Positions 1 to 11,706 of a DNA stretch of 64,000 nucleotides are shown piece by piece (position 1 is the stretch's first letter; each line of letters opens with the position of its first letter). Origin of the DNA: Pohlia nutans (Eukaryota; Streptophyta; Bryopsida; Bryales; Mniaceae); assembly GCA_022496805.1 (NCBI GenBank), contig CM040087.1:7328001-7392000 (forward strand). Reading direction: 5' to 3'. The notes under the pieces are model-generated. The model did not search any database and was not told the DNA's origin. It worked only from the letters and a program-made list of their open reading frames with translations. The translations under genes were made by a program, and so were the position numbers.

Positions 1-517
1 TTTTGATAGTTGTACAAGTTGGGAAAGGGACCAAAAGTTATGTAAGTGATTGTAAAGAAAATTCATATCAATTACAAAAATGTACTCAAAAATTTCAATT
101 ATTTTTTCAAAGGTGTAAATTACAATGAAGAAAAGTTTAGAAAATGAAAGTCATAAGTGTACCTAAATTTAGATTTTTTTGGGGTAATACCCACCATTCA
201 AAAAATCAAAGTGAAATTGAAACTAGACTTGGCAAGCTTCTTTTTGTTAGTTAAGCTCAAATGCAATTGAACACGTTTTCATGGTCAAAATTTAGTTTAA
301 GCAAAACAAGTAGAAAACTTCAAAATTCATTACACAGTGAACCGTTTTATAGCTCTTTTTGAAAGTAATTTGAGGGTGTTGCATGACCAAGCAAAATCCT
401 TGACAAAAAGAATTGAACGGATATAATACATGGAATTGAATAGTGAATTACATTCATTAGTCAAATTTTGGCCTCCCAAGCATTTAGGGGTCAATCAATG
501 TAGAATAATGTGATTTA

Positions 518-1191
518 CTCCTAATCGTTCTCATCCCTCTCCAAATTCAGCAGTTTTGCAAAAACCCATCATAAAATGCAACCCAAATGGATATTTTGAA
601 CTTGATGTATGAATAAAAGTTGTGTACACTATAAATTTCAAATTCTATCTATGTGGTTAAATTTTTGATTGCTATTACTAATATTTTTGTATAAAATTTG
701 AAACTCAAAATTCAAAGTTCTTTTGTAATTCAATTACGAACAAGATATTAACAATCTGCAGCCATGAAATTTGTTATGATTGATTGAAATGTAATACTCT
801 ATGTGTAGTGATTTATGGAGATTTTTTGGTTGCTTAATTTTATGAGTTGACTTTTTAAAGACCACTTTTACATTGAAATCTTTGAAATTTTGAGTGGGTC
901 ACTACTGCATGAAATGAGGCATAAAATTTACACAAATCATCCCCTTTCTAATCAGATCGTACATGCATGAAGCTAACTTCCCATATGAAAACCAGTAAAA
1001 AAATCCACACTGCAAGAAGTATATGATGGATGAGAAAATTGTATTTGATTTTGTACATTGTCCACTTTATATTTTTGGCAGAAATTGAACGAATTCAATT
1101 GTAAGGAAAAAATACAAAACCGCCACACCGAGATGACATAGGGCGGAAGGAGACACATCGTGCACTTTTTGAACGGTTGGACGTTTAGAGG
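518..1191. mobile_element. Degenerate TTAA-type element (relative of the one at 10329)
   Basis: The left end reads tttaCTCCTAATCGTT and the right end ACGTTTAGAGGttaa. These are decayed forms of the CCCCTAAACG/CGTTTAGGGG ends of the TTAA family. The interior is alignable with 10627-11179. The flanks TTTA/TTAA are an imperfect target duplication. Confidence 0.45.
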
Positions 1192-1194
1192 TTA

Positions 1195-1488
1195 AGGTCG
1201 AGCCACCCATTACCAACCAGGGACACAAAACCGATCAAGCCTAATTTCTAGATTGTGAAAGAACAGATGTACCTCATTTGTACATTTGAGCATATGATCG
1301 GTTTTGGGTCCTGAAGTACTTTTCACTTCAAATAATTATAACTATTTGAATAGTGGGAATAAAATCACGGAACTTTTTGCATTCAACAAGAACCTTATGT
1401 TTGCACACATGAAAAATCCTAAACAAATTATATACCTTAATATCATATGCTAAAATCCTTAAGTGGTCGGTTATGGGTGGCTCGACCT
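1195..1488. mobile_element. MITE, terminal inverted repeat AGGTCGAGCCACCCAT
   Basis: A 294-bp element with a perfect 16-bp inverted repeat (AGGTCGAGCCACCCAT ... ATGGGTGGCTCGACCT), flanked by TA (1193-1194 and 1489-1490); TTA is also possible. The paralogous block at 12617-12645 reads 'gagttagtaacataaaggcattg' with nothing inserted, so it is an empty site. There is a second internal inverted pair (acaaaaccgatca at 1222, tgatcggttttg at 1296). The superfamily is undecided: Stowaway if the duplication is TA, Tourist if TTA. Confidence 0.75.
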
Positions 1489-2517
1489 TAGTGACTTGAA
1501 GGCATTGTGACTTGTGAGTATGCTTGTGTCATATATGACTGAGCAGAAGTGGCTTTAGAGTGGCTTGACGTCAGTGAGGCTCGTGGGGATTTGAGTCATT
1601 TGACTGAGCCTGGGAGGTAGAATCCAGGGATTTTTCTGCGATTTTTCAATTTAAAACAGGTGGCAACATAACGTTCTTTAGAGGCCCATTCGCATACACC
1701 AATGCTGCGTCAGGTAACTTTGACCGAATCTGTTGTCAATCAAGAAATATATAATGCGCAATTAGAAATTACTCTAACTAATGACCAAAAAAAACACAAC
1801 CCAATAAAAGGAGCATCATCAGAAAAGTTGGGCTAGACTATTTTCGTACCATTTCAACTCCAAAGGCTGCACATAGGTCATTTTAGTGTCATTTTATCCA
1901 TACTAGGTTGGTATGGAGGTTGGCACCATGTTTACATGCCTCAAAGTTCGTGATGATGAATATACTTGCAGCACTGTTATGCAGTTGCACAATGTTTGAA
2001 TAGTAGTTGCAATAAAAAAAGACAAGGGTTAGAATATTTTTTTGTTTCTCGGTTTTATCTTCCTCCATTTCAGGAACACACATGTAAGTGCGGCACGGTC
2101 TTGGTGTGAATGGGCCATTAGAGGCCCACTGTTGCACCTTCAAATCTTGACCATCTATTAGGGGGTAAGAGGAATGCCATAGCACTTTGTATAGCACCCA
2201 TGTATAGTGAGAAGATCCTTTTAATATCCTTAGAAACAACCCTTTTAATCATGCTTTTGTCCATCTTAAGAAAATAGTCCAAAGATATAGTTTGGAAGGC
2301 TAAAACACTTCCCATACATGTTGATAGGAAGTTTTTTACTTTGATCATCAACATGGGCCAATAGGTGATAAGAGGTTCCTCATCACTATAGCAAAGAGTG
2401 AAGTCCCACAAAATGTGCATAATGTTACGTTATTTTCCTATTTTGTTTGTACAAGAAATTCATACTTCTAGTATCCTTCATGTAAGAAGGTTTTGCATGA
2501 AAACCTAGAACAATTAA

Positions 2518-5500
2518 TCAAATGAGAAGTTTGCCGCCTACAATTCCTCCAAATACGATTGCACCCACCAACCAGTTGGAGCGAAACCTGTTACAAAACA
2601 ACGACATCATCACATGTCATACCATCATAGCCCGGCCAAATACAAATAATAAATAATGCATTCAGATGCACCAATACCATCATAGCTTTCTTGAGCCCTC
2701 CTACTGGTCACCTTTGAATCTTAAGCATCTGGGAGGGATCAACGGAATTACATAGAATTTTCTCTAACTTCAATTTGTTCAAGCAAAGAGGGTTGGAGAG
2801 TTGGAATATTTTAGAATTAGTAGTTTCTCTACAATGTTGTAATAGTGTAAGGAGTATTGTCAAGCAAGGTATTAAGAACTTTACACACTAAAAGAAAACC
2901 CCACTAAAGATGACATTGAAACATCACTTCAATCCAAATCAATCCAAATCAATCCAAATCACTATCAATAACAAAAATTATATACTATAGTCTGTTGTTA
3001 GGATAAAAAATAAAATTATGAATTATAAAAAGAAAAACCCAAATCTTTAGGAAATTATTTTTCAAAAAAAATCTATTTTGTGTAGTGCAATAGAGAATCA
3101 CAAAATTTGACATAATTTGTTGAATAGTAATTTTCCAAAAAAGATAATTATTTGGCCGGGTACGGTAGTTCCTTACTTGGCTGTACAATCATTTGGGTTA
3201 TCGAGGTCCACGGTTGCAATTTGCCAAATCACATGAGCGGTGGCAGCTGCAACACCGGAATAGAATGGCCACCCTGCATAGAATGTACATTCAATATCAG
3301 TCATCAACCAAAAATAAATAAAAAATACATTTTCTTAGCATAAGGTTCTTTTAGCCTGTGTGAGTGGTACCTTGGAATAAGGATTGTTGCACAAGAATTG
3401 CTGTAGCAGATTTTAGAATATTGGACATGCTACGTCATTATTTGCCTAAAGAATGACGATTGGAGGATTGAAAGTTCACTATAGCCTCGCCTCAAGAATC
3501 ACATGTTTTGGATTTATTTTTATTTTTCATGCACTGAGAGCAGAAGGGTGAACCCTGGCAAGGGCTAAAGAACTTTATAGATTCTGCAACAATTAACAAC
3601 CTCATTTTGGTTTTCAAAATGGTTGATATCAATGAATTTTGAATTTTCCATACAGTGATTATCCCATTTGGTGCATGTGGTACTAATTCTCGAAGCACGC
3701 ACTATTTTGTAAAATCTCAAAATTAGTAAGGGCCATACTGAGTGGCTGAAATCTTCATACCCACACTTATCTTAGATCATAATGATATTTAGTATCACCT
3801 TCACTAATTTCTCACACACACTGTAAACCCACCCTCACTAAATGGGAGAATCAGTGTAGTTTCAGTCACCTGACTTTATAAAACCTCAGATCTACACTGT
3901 TATGAGTTTTGAGAGTTTGGGGGGGGGGGGGGGGGATATAGGGTGTGTTTTATTTATTCAAAGTAAATTTTCTATTTAATTAGAAAATTTTAGATGTAAT
4001 ACATGATACTTTAATTCAAATAAGGAATGATTCAAGAATATACTAAAAATATTCTAAAATACACCTCAAATATACCAATTATGCGATAGCCCCATTTAAT
4101 TACCCTGCTAACGCACATGTTTATATGAATTTCAATAGAATGATCTGTGAGTTTTAGTGAAATACGACAACAATCACATGCTTGTACTAGAAAAATACAA
4201 AACTACAATGGAAATCCGCATACTTACCGAGTGCGGCGTTACAACCAGCAATGCCGAGGCTAGCAACGAGCGCACTGCCGAACCCAGTGACCCAGAGCTT
4301 GGTATCTGAGCCAAACAAAAGGGCCATGGACTTGACCCCCGCCTCGGCATCGTCCTTCTTGTCTTGGTGAGCGTAGATAGTTTCGTACACCATGCACCAG
4401 CACCAGCTCGCCAAAAAAGCTGGAAGGAGAATCGGCGATGCTATGTTCGCTGATCCCGTCACCGCTGCCCATCCCAGAAAAATGCCCCAGTTGATCGCCA
4501 ACCCCAAATACGCTGGTGTCTGCATGGAATTCCCACATCAAAACATGCTTTGCCAAAACATAATTCTAAAAATAGATGCAAAAAAATTCGGAAAATTATT
4601 CTTCATTAAATATTTAAGGGGAAGAACACAAGAACCCTCACAGTTTGACCCCGGGGCCAAACTTGGGGTGGAGGTTGGGGTAAAAGTGAGGGATTTTTAT
4701 CCCGGGACAAATTTTTTTGCCCTCATGCCGGTCAAAGGCACCATAGTTTTACCCCAGTAAAGGTTCTAGAAAGGGAGTCAAAGTTTGACCCCAACTTCCA
4801 ATCTACACTTTTGGACACAATGCTAAAGGGGGTAATAAATGAGGCCAAACCATCCACTTTTTACCCCGGAAAAAATGTTTGGGACCCCTGTGGAAACGAA
4901 TTTCTAAGAATATTTGGTTTTGTCAAAGTCCATTTTTAGATTATTATTCTTTTGCCCGTGAAGCTGCAGTATTAAGAAACTATTGTAATTAAGTTGAGGG
5001 CTTGAGGCTAGAGTGGGCAAAAAATTTAAAACAAATAAATGCCAACTTTTTTAGGAAAAGAGTTTTTTTAGTATGATGAAAGTGAGAATATTGAAGAACA
5101 TTCTAAAATATTCCGTCTGCGTAACCCTTTTTATCCTTAATTATTTTTGGCACGTATGTGTCAACCCTGTCCTCTACTTACGATGTGAGAGAATCCAAGC
5201 TGACGTTTCTTGAAGTGTGTAACAAGTAAGGTGGAGGCATCTAAAACCGTGCTTAGAATTTTCTATGGCAAGAATATTTTGAAAGAGTTTCTATTATATA
5301 TTAATATGATTTTTTTAATTTGATCTTACTATTTTTGGTTTTAGCACTTAGAGGTTAAAACATTATGAAGGATGAAATCATAGAAGGCTCACCCAATACG
5401 TATGACGCTTTGCAAGAGGATATGTTACGTTGAGGATTAACTGAAGAGCTACTTGGGCTGGACCCCAAACACTGATCCACAACACAACAACGTTCATGCT

Positions 5501-8500
5501 CAAAGTCCTCCAGAGAAATAATTAGATCTAGCAATTTATTATCTTTCTACCATAGCTTTCTAGCAGCTTGGGTAGCTTTCTGCCTAAAAATTAATTAAAG
5601 TGAAAAAAACAGTTAAGCAAGTCAAAAAATGATATATTAAAATTGAACATTAGCATATAAAAAGTAACATTAAAACCCATGCCTTTTAATGTTTTTAATT
5701 TATTTTTGGGCAAACTAGGTCAATAATTTCCCATATACTTAGGCACTCTCTTTCAATTATTTATTTTTTGACCAAGCTAGTAGGAAGCTACAATATTTGT
5801 TCTTATGGATTCAAGTTTCTTTTTTATATAAACTATTGTAACAACTTAGTAAGATGGGGTTAGGTTGAAAATAGTTTCAACCAAGGGCTGCTTAGGGAAA
5901 GTAATTTCAACAGTTGAGTAAAAGTTTCTTCCGTGATCCTCTTCCTTGATTGAAAGTTTACACTGTAGAAAATCGATGTCATCTGAAGACTGTAGTTAAT
6001 TGAGTTGTTAGCCTCTCCGCCCCACCATGTACAGCCCTAGGAGATTGTCCCAAAAGCGTGGTTTGAAAAAAATAAAATTGGAAAAAGTAATTATAAAGTC
6101 ACTTGCAAAAAATAACTTAAATTGGAAAAAGTTAATTACTTCCAATTTAAGTTAATTTAAGTTATTTTTTGCAATTTAACTGTCACTTAAGTTAATCCTC
6201 ACTTCCAATTTGACTTGCAAAAAATAAAATTGGAAAAAGTAATTATAACAGTGTTGGACAGTTAAAACCTATTGGCAAAAGTTCAAAATAAATAAAATTA
6301 ACTAGTTCATTTTGGTAAAATTGGAATAATATATATATTTTAGTGGCTTTTAGTGAAATTTTCTTGAAAGGGTGATCCATATATCTTTTCGTCTGTTTAA
6401 TAAAAGCAAACACACTTAGAGGTTGAAAGTCATGGGAATAGGGATACTAAGGGCTGCTTCATAGTATGGCCGAAAGTTGAAAGCCCGTCAAATTCTACCA
6501 ATCAAATTGCAAACTGACAACTTTCTTGCAATCTGATTGGTGGAATTTGACGGACTCTCGACTTTCGACCATAGTGTGAAGCAGCCCTAAGTCATATCGT
6601 AGTAATAAGTAAGATTACTTCACCTGAAAGTCTGGAGCTGAGATAGAACCCCTACGTACGTGAGAAGTAGAGCTCCCAAAAATGTCCATCCTTGGAAAGG
6701 GGTCACTATACCAGTTACAAGTGGCCGTGTCTTGCATCTCTCCACCTGCACAAAACATAAATATTATGTTTGGAAACTTTTTCCATATTCAGTGTAGAAA
6801 TCCCAGCACAATTTGATTGACAAGGAGCCAAAAAAACAAGCCAAAACAAATTTTAAGAAACTTCCCAAAAACGTTCTGAAGAGATCTTAAAAGAACACTT
6901 TGAAACAACATAGCAATGTGAGACCTAACAGGAACCTCATTTGATGAAATTGGTGAATTTTAATTAGCACAATTTCGCAAAAATACCTAAATCACCAGAT
7001 CCATACTGGTCCTAGTTTTAAAGTTCTAGAAAGTCAACATCGAACGTTATGTTGCCAAAATTTCACAAAATTGGCACTTTCCTAGATGCATAGATCTATA
7101 CAACTCCTAGTTTTGACAACTTTGAATGTCATAATATTCTAAACACAATAAAGTTGACTTTCTAGGCACTTGAAACTCACAATTTTCAGAACACTAATAA
7201 TCAATCATGTAAATGTAGCAATTAATGCTAGGCACTCTACAACACACGTCGTCTTAATTAATGAACATGACCATCACAGACTTGCATGGTTTGTGTTGGA
7301 ATGACAATTTTGACGACAATCACCACAAGAGAAAAAACTACTTGTCCCACAGTGACCAGTACACAGTGCACGTGTTCATGTTCCGTGCAGGTACATGACC
7401 ATAGTACACAGTACATGCAGGGGCTCTGCTTGGCCCCACAGTAGCAATGGTGCAGCGTATTCCAAACCCAATAAGATTTCATCAGTAGCTAATTGGATAG
7501 GTGGAGTCCCAAGGTGATGAACAGAGTGCATGAAGGAAAGATACTGAATGTTATGTACAACCCTAGAACCGATCAATAAAATATAAAATAATAAATAAAT
7601 AAAAGAAAAGAGAAAGAGGATTGAAGCTAGTTAAAGACACCATGCCACAATGATAATCAGGCTTCCAGAATTGACGAGGCTAGGATCTTAATGATATTAT
7701 TTACAGGACTTTTTCATACGAATCAAAGGGTGGAGGTAAAACAGAATCGGATATTTGCTTGCCTTTGCATCAAAGTCCTTGTCACACAAGTCGTTGACAA
7801 CGCATGCAGCACTGCGCAGAATCGCCGCCGCAACAGTGCACAGTGCAACAATTTTCACATCTGGTAAGCTTCCGCTCTGGGTTGCCAATCCAACTCCCCT
7901 GTAGACACACACACAAATGAACTCCAACGTAAGAAATCATCCAAACCGGAATCTATAATCTACTCCAGAATATCAGGACCTGCGGAATTGTTTTGCGCAA
8001 CTAGGACAGTTACAACTCGTATTGTGTTTCCCTATGCACACAATCTGTGTAGTGTATTTTCAAATCTTTGTAGAGAATTCCTACTCCTCCAAATAAGACT
8101 CTACTAATAGAGTTAATCAAAAAGAGCTGAGGAAAAGAGTGTCTCAAAGTGAAAACTCAACTTAGACTCGTTTTGAGTTCAAAAAGCTTGTAAAGCTAAT
8201 TTATGGTGAGATGAAGAATAATCTTAAGTAAGACTGTGGAGATGGGACTAGTGAACTCTCTGAGAGTTCCCTGAATTTCCCCCTAGCTTAAGAGAGCCAA
8301 TCAAAGAACTGTTCATGACAATCCTTGATCATCAAGAAGTTAGAAAACATATCATAGAGGTTAGAACTTTAGCACCTCTTCTGTTTTCAAATACCTCTAA
8401 TGAGTGATTTGTGTAGTAAGCTATGCTAGATAGAGTACTCCATGGGCTAGTCCGATGCGTGCTAATACCTGTCAATTTGTGACTCAGAGATAGCATGCAT

Positions 8501-9756
8501 CTCTCGGGGAGTGCACTTGTAAATATTTTTGAAGCAAAAAACAACACATTTTAGTGTAAACTTCTATCATTTTTTTATAAGATTTAAAAAACTTTTGGGT
8601 CTGAAATTTATACCAATGATAGATATATGCGTAACGATTCAACACTTAAAAAATCTTGATTTAAAAACTATTCTAAGGCCAAGTATTGTAGGGGGTATGC
8701 TATTAAAACGCACTCACGTGTCTTCCTAATCCGAACTTTAAGTGCACTCCCCGAGATGCATCTGCTACATAGAGTACTCTATCTATTACATAATTTGCAA
8801 GAACACTTTTCAATTACATTTGTATTATTAGATCAAAAGACAATACTATTGCATAATCATACCATCACGTCAGCTCCAGTGGATGGATGCTAACACCTCG
8901 TCACTTCACGACTCAGAGATAGCATGCATCCGGTACAGAATCTCCCATGATGGAGTACTCAATCTAGTAAGTTGCAAGAGCACTTTCAGTGAATTCTGCA
9001 TAATTAGATCAGAGGATTACTAGAGTATCTACCTTTGAAAGGGGGAGTAGTCCTACACCACTGATTCTTTGTTCACTGAACATTATATTGTTCCATGGGT
9101 GCATCGATCTGCCGAAAAGAGGACCAAAGTTCCTATCTATCCACTAGAAGGAAATATGTCGTTTTTCACTTACTAAAAATGAAAAAGAAACGAAACGGCG
9201 CCAAACACATGGGCTGTGTTAGTGCTGATGAGTAGTTTTTGGTCACAAAAGGACAGAAACGTAAGTATAATATTCCGCCACTATTCACTGTTCCCACAAA
9301 ATGAGGAATGATAAACTAGTTACAGGTTTGCTACTAGTGATCGATGTGTAATGAATCATACCAGAGCATCGGCCATAGAAATAGATGAATCGCTCCAGTG
9401 AACCACTTCTTGTCGATCCGTGCGAGCTGCAAATACGGCTGCAGAATTTGCCCGGGCGACTGTACTGGAGCTTCGGCGACTCGTGTCTGGACAGTACTGA
9501 CAGACTCCTCCTCGCCTCTCGCCACCGAACATGTCACCGTAAGATTCAGTGGCCGGGAGCTCGGCGATCTGCAAGTTCCAGTCCACCGCAAGCGAGCTTG
9601 ATCGGTGGCGAACAGCGAGCTAGCCAGCCGGATTTGCCGTGCGTTGCTCTGTGCACACTGCAGCCCCGGAGCCGGTGCTCGCAAGATGCTCATCGATGCG
9701 GGATCGTTAATCCGTCGCCGCAGACCCAGCGCGTGAATGCCACAGCTGATTGCCAT
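2518..9756 (-). CDS. COQ2: 4-hydroxybenzoate polyprenyltransferase (UbiA family), mitochondrial; one exon missing
   Basis: Attaches the polyprenyl tail to 4-hydroxybenzoate in ubiquinone synthesis, in the inner mitochondrial membrane. Exons seen: 9756-9362, 7898-7763, 6745-6624, 4519-4228, 3273-3177 and 2587-2518 (TGA at 2518-2520). The start has an Arg-rich presequence of about 90 residues. The first Asp motif is NDLCDKDFD (residues 167-175). The second reads YETIYAHQDKKDD in exon 4, with Glu where the family usually has Asp. The end (DLDNPNDCTAK then FRSNWLVGAIVFGG) matches plant COQ2/PPT1. Intron 2 starts GC (GATGCAAAG|GCAAGC), a GC-AG intron. Exon 3 ends in phase 2 but exon 4 begins in phase 0, and the conserved transmembrane stretch with a YPLMKR-like motif is absent, so an exon of 3n+1 bases is lost or unreadable. 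The other junctions are phase-consistent. Function of this copy is uncertain. Confidence 0.85.
2931..2960. repeat. Tandem repeat, 3 x 10 bp (aatccaaatc)
   Basis: Three exact head-to-tail copies in the last COQ2 intron, at the right edge of repeat block R1. Confidence 0.9.
3919..3935. repeat. Homopolymer G17
   Basis: Seventeen G in a row in a COQ2 intron. The true length may be misassembled. Confidence 0.9.
6286..6890. repeat. Source copy of the duplicated COQ2 exon-3 block
   Basis: Matches 14103-14740 over about 600 bp, including a foldback MITE, COQ2 exon 3 with both splice sites, and intron sequence on either side. This copy keeps exon 3 open. Confidence 0.8.
6451..6587. mobile_element. 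Tourist-like foldback MITE (GGGCTGCTTCA ends, TAA duplication)
   Basis: A 137-bp element that is almost wholly palindromic. It starts GGGCTGCTTCATAGTATGG and ends in the inverse (ACCATAGTGTGAAGCAGCCC). Flanking TAA at 6448-6450 and 6588-6590 is a 3-bp target duplication, as in PIF/Harbinger-type MITEs. It lies in the intron before COQ2 exon 4. Relatives are at 14266 and 16796. Confidence 0.8.
8456..9030. repeat. Diverged tandem duplication (~150-bp unit) in COQ2 intron 1
   Basis: The stretch 'gactcagagatagcatgcatc' occurs at about 8481 and 8911. It is followed in both by related text with 'gagtac' and 'ttgcaag..cactttca'. The first unit carries a hAT-type MITE and the second does not. Confidence 0.6.
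8503..8755. mobile_element. hAT-like MITE with 8-bp target duplication ATGCATCT
   Basis: A 253-bp element with a perfect 16-bp inverted repeat CTCGGGGAGTGCACTT ... AAGTGCACTCCCCGAG. It is flanked by ATGCATCT at 8495-8502 and 8756-8763. An 8-bp duplication is typical of the hAT superfamily. The neighbouring tandem unit at about 8922-8932 has the same site without an insertion. It lies in COQ2 intron 1 and has no coding capacity. Confidence 0.85.
9149..9310 (+). repeat. Dispersed ~155-bp repeat, copy 1
   Basis: Runs from 'ggaaatatgtcgtttttcac' to 'ttcccacaaaatgaggaatga'. It is shared with 20016-20165 (same strand) and 26317-26478 (opposite strand). It has no clear terminal inverted repeat or target duplication and I do not recognise the family. 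Confidence 0.65.
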
Positions 9757-9776
9757 TGATTGATCGATCGATCGAT
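9757..9776. repeat. (GATC)n microsatellite in the COQ2 leader
   Basis: 'gattgatcgatcgatcgatg' lies immediately upstream of the COQ2 ATG on the minus strand. Confidence 0.8.
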
Positions 9777-10328
9777 GTCACAACAGTAATCGATTAGATC
9801 GATCAGGGAAAACGGAATTCAAGTTCGCAGACTTGCAGAAGCTCGCCTGGATTGGTGTTCATATATATCTGCCGAGAATCATGCACATGCTCATGTAACA
9901 TGAATATTAATGGGAAACGCTGACCTCTAAGCAAAGAATTACTTTCTCCACTACAACATTCTCTACGAAGTCCTTTTTTCACAATTCAACACTGAAGAAG
10001 CCTCAGCAAAGATGCATTCTGAAATCTTGAGAAGAAATCTCTGAAGTGCTAACTATTCCTCTCCGGTGGGCGGGAAAGCGACCGACGTATTCAAAAGTGA
10101 TGTAAGCTTAATTGAGTGTTAAGAAAATTCATATCAGTTACAAAAATGTACTCAAAAATTCCAAATTTTTTTTACCAAAGGTGTAAATTACAATGAAGAA
10201 AAGTTTAGGAAATGAAAGTCATTCGTGTACCTAAATTTAGATTTTTGGGGTAATACCCACCAAACTTGTAATTGCATTAAAGCACTCAAAAATTCAAAGT
10301 GAAGTTGAAGCTTCTTTTTGTTAGTTAA

Positions 10329-11179
10329 CCCCTAAACGTTATCACCCTCGGGGGGTGCACTGTACTAAACATATACGAGTATACGTGAGTGCACAAAAGG
10401 GGTATTAATTTGAACACTGCCGTATTACGTATACATACAATAAACACATTTAGAATTGAAAATATTCACGTATACTTACACTAAACATATATTTAAAACG
10501 GAATACATCTGTATACAAAGGTATTTAGACATATAACCTCTCATATACAAGGGTTTTTTTTATAAGGGGTCATGAACGCACGTGATTCTCAAACGTAATG
10601 TAGAGTGCATCCCCCGAGTTATCATCATTTTCATATTTGGCAGTTTTCCAAAGATGCATTATAAAATTCAACTTAGAGGGATATTTCCAACTTGATGAAT
10701 GAATAAAAGTTGTACATTATGCCTTTTAGATCCTATCCATACGGTTAAATTTGCAATTACTATCACCAATATTTGTGTATCAAATTTCAAACTTAAAATT
10801 TAATACTATTTTGTAATATGATTACGAAAAAGATATCGACAATCTAATGATGAAATTTGTTGTGATGGGTTGAAATGTAATACTCTAAGGAGTGTAGTGA
10901 TTTTTGGATATTTTTTGGTTACTTGATTTTAGTAGTTGACTTTTTCAAGAGCACTTTTACACTAAAATCTTCAAAATTTTGGGTGGAACACTACAACATG
11001 AAATGATGCATACAAATTTCACAAATCATCCCCTTTCTAATCGGATCACACATGCACAGAGCTAACTTCCCATAAAAGTTTCAATAATTAATCCACAGTG
11101 CAAAAAGTGCATGATGAATGAGAAAACGGACTTCAACTCCGTACATCATTCAAAATATGCATGGTTGGGCGGTTAGGGG
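10329..11179. mobile_element. TTAA-flanked (piggyBac-like) element E1, carrying a nested hAT MITE
   Basis: TTAA at 10325-10328, then CCCCTAAACGTTATCA. The right end is GGGCGGTTAGGGG followed by TTAA (11180-11183). Without the nested 10347 element and its duplication it is about 571 bp. It abuts E2 through the shared TTAA. The combined E1+E2 insertion is absent from the paralogous site at 235-250, which reads 'gttagTTAAgctcaaatg'. Confidence 0.8.
10347..10618. mobile_element. hAT-like MITE nested in E1
   Basis: A 272-bp element with ends CTCGGGGGGTGCACT ... AGTGCATCCCCCGAG. It is flanked by TTATCACC (10339-10346) and TTATCATC (10619-10626), 7 of 8 bases identical. Same family as 8503-8755. 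It sits 10 bp inside the left end of E1, so it is younger than E1. Confidence 0.8.
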
Positions 11180-11183
11180 TTAA

Positions 11184-11706
11184 CCCCTAAGCTCCCGAGC
11201 GACCATTTTCTGGTCGCTGCCCGGAACAAAAAAATATTTTTTTGAAAAAATAAAAAATATTTTAAAATACTACATCAAGTCTACTTTCCAACCCAATTTG
11301 AATTATGGCAATCCGAGTTAAACTCCACTCGGGAGAGTTTTTCAAAGTAGATCACCTCAACATTGTCTTAGTGTTACAAAATTTGCTATTTGGGGAAAGT
11401 AATGATGATTCCTCCATCATTTCTCTTGCTTTTTTGAAGTTTACGATAGATAGCCCAACTTTAACCAATCGTACTAAATTTTGAACTCTAAAATTGAAAA
11501 TTATAATTTATACAAATTTTCGAAGGTTAATGCTTTTAAATTCATTAAAAAATGATCTAAAGATTATTTTGGAAGTTTGACCATATGGATAATTTGTAAA
11601 GAGGATACTCTACATTTTGTCTATTGAACCAACTTCATCAAACATATGGAAGGCACATATTATAACACATCTATGTTTTGTCCAATACCCCTCGGGCTTT
11701 TAGGGG
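11184..11706. mobile_element. TTAA-flanked (piggyBac-like) element E2
   Basis: A 523-bp element, CCCCTAAGCTCCCGAGCGACC ... CCTCGGGCTTTTAGGGG, between TTAA 11180-11183 and 11707-11710. A subterminal hairpin GCGACCA-ttttc-TGGTCGC lies near the left end. The interior is alignable with the reverse complement of E5 (15457-16000), so they are one family. Confidence 0.85.

Larger units (their letters stand above)
1..2890. repeat. Segmental repeat block R1, colinear with 10.09-14.09 kb
   Basis: Positions 1-2190 and 2755-2890 match, in the same order, 10090-13970 and 13970-14090 with moderate divergence. Shared landmarks include the text around 'gtaatacccacca' near 186 and 10250, the 'ggtggcaacataa' stretch at 1660 and 12825, and the 'ttggtatggaggttggcacc' stretch at 1908 and 13073. 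The block between 2190 and 2755, which holds the last COQ2 exon, has no counterpart in the other copy. Together with 6286-6890 matching 14103-14740, this reads as one ancient duplication of the 3' part of the COQ2 locus. Confidence 0.7.
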
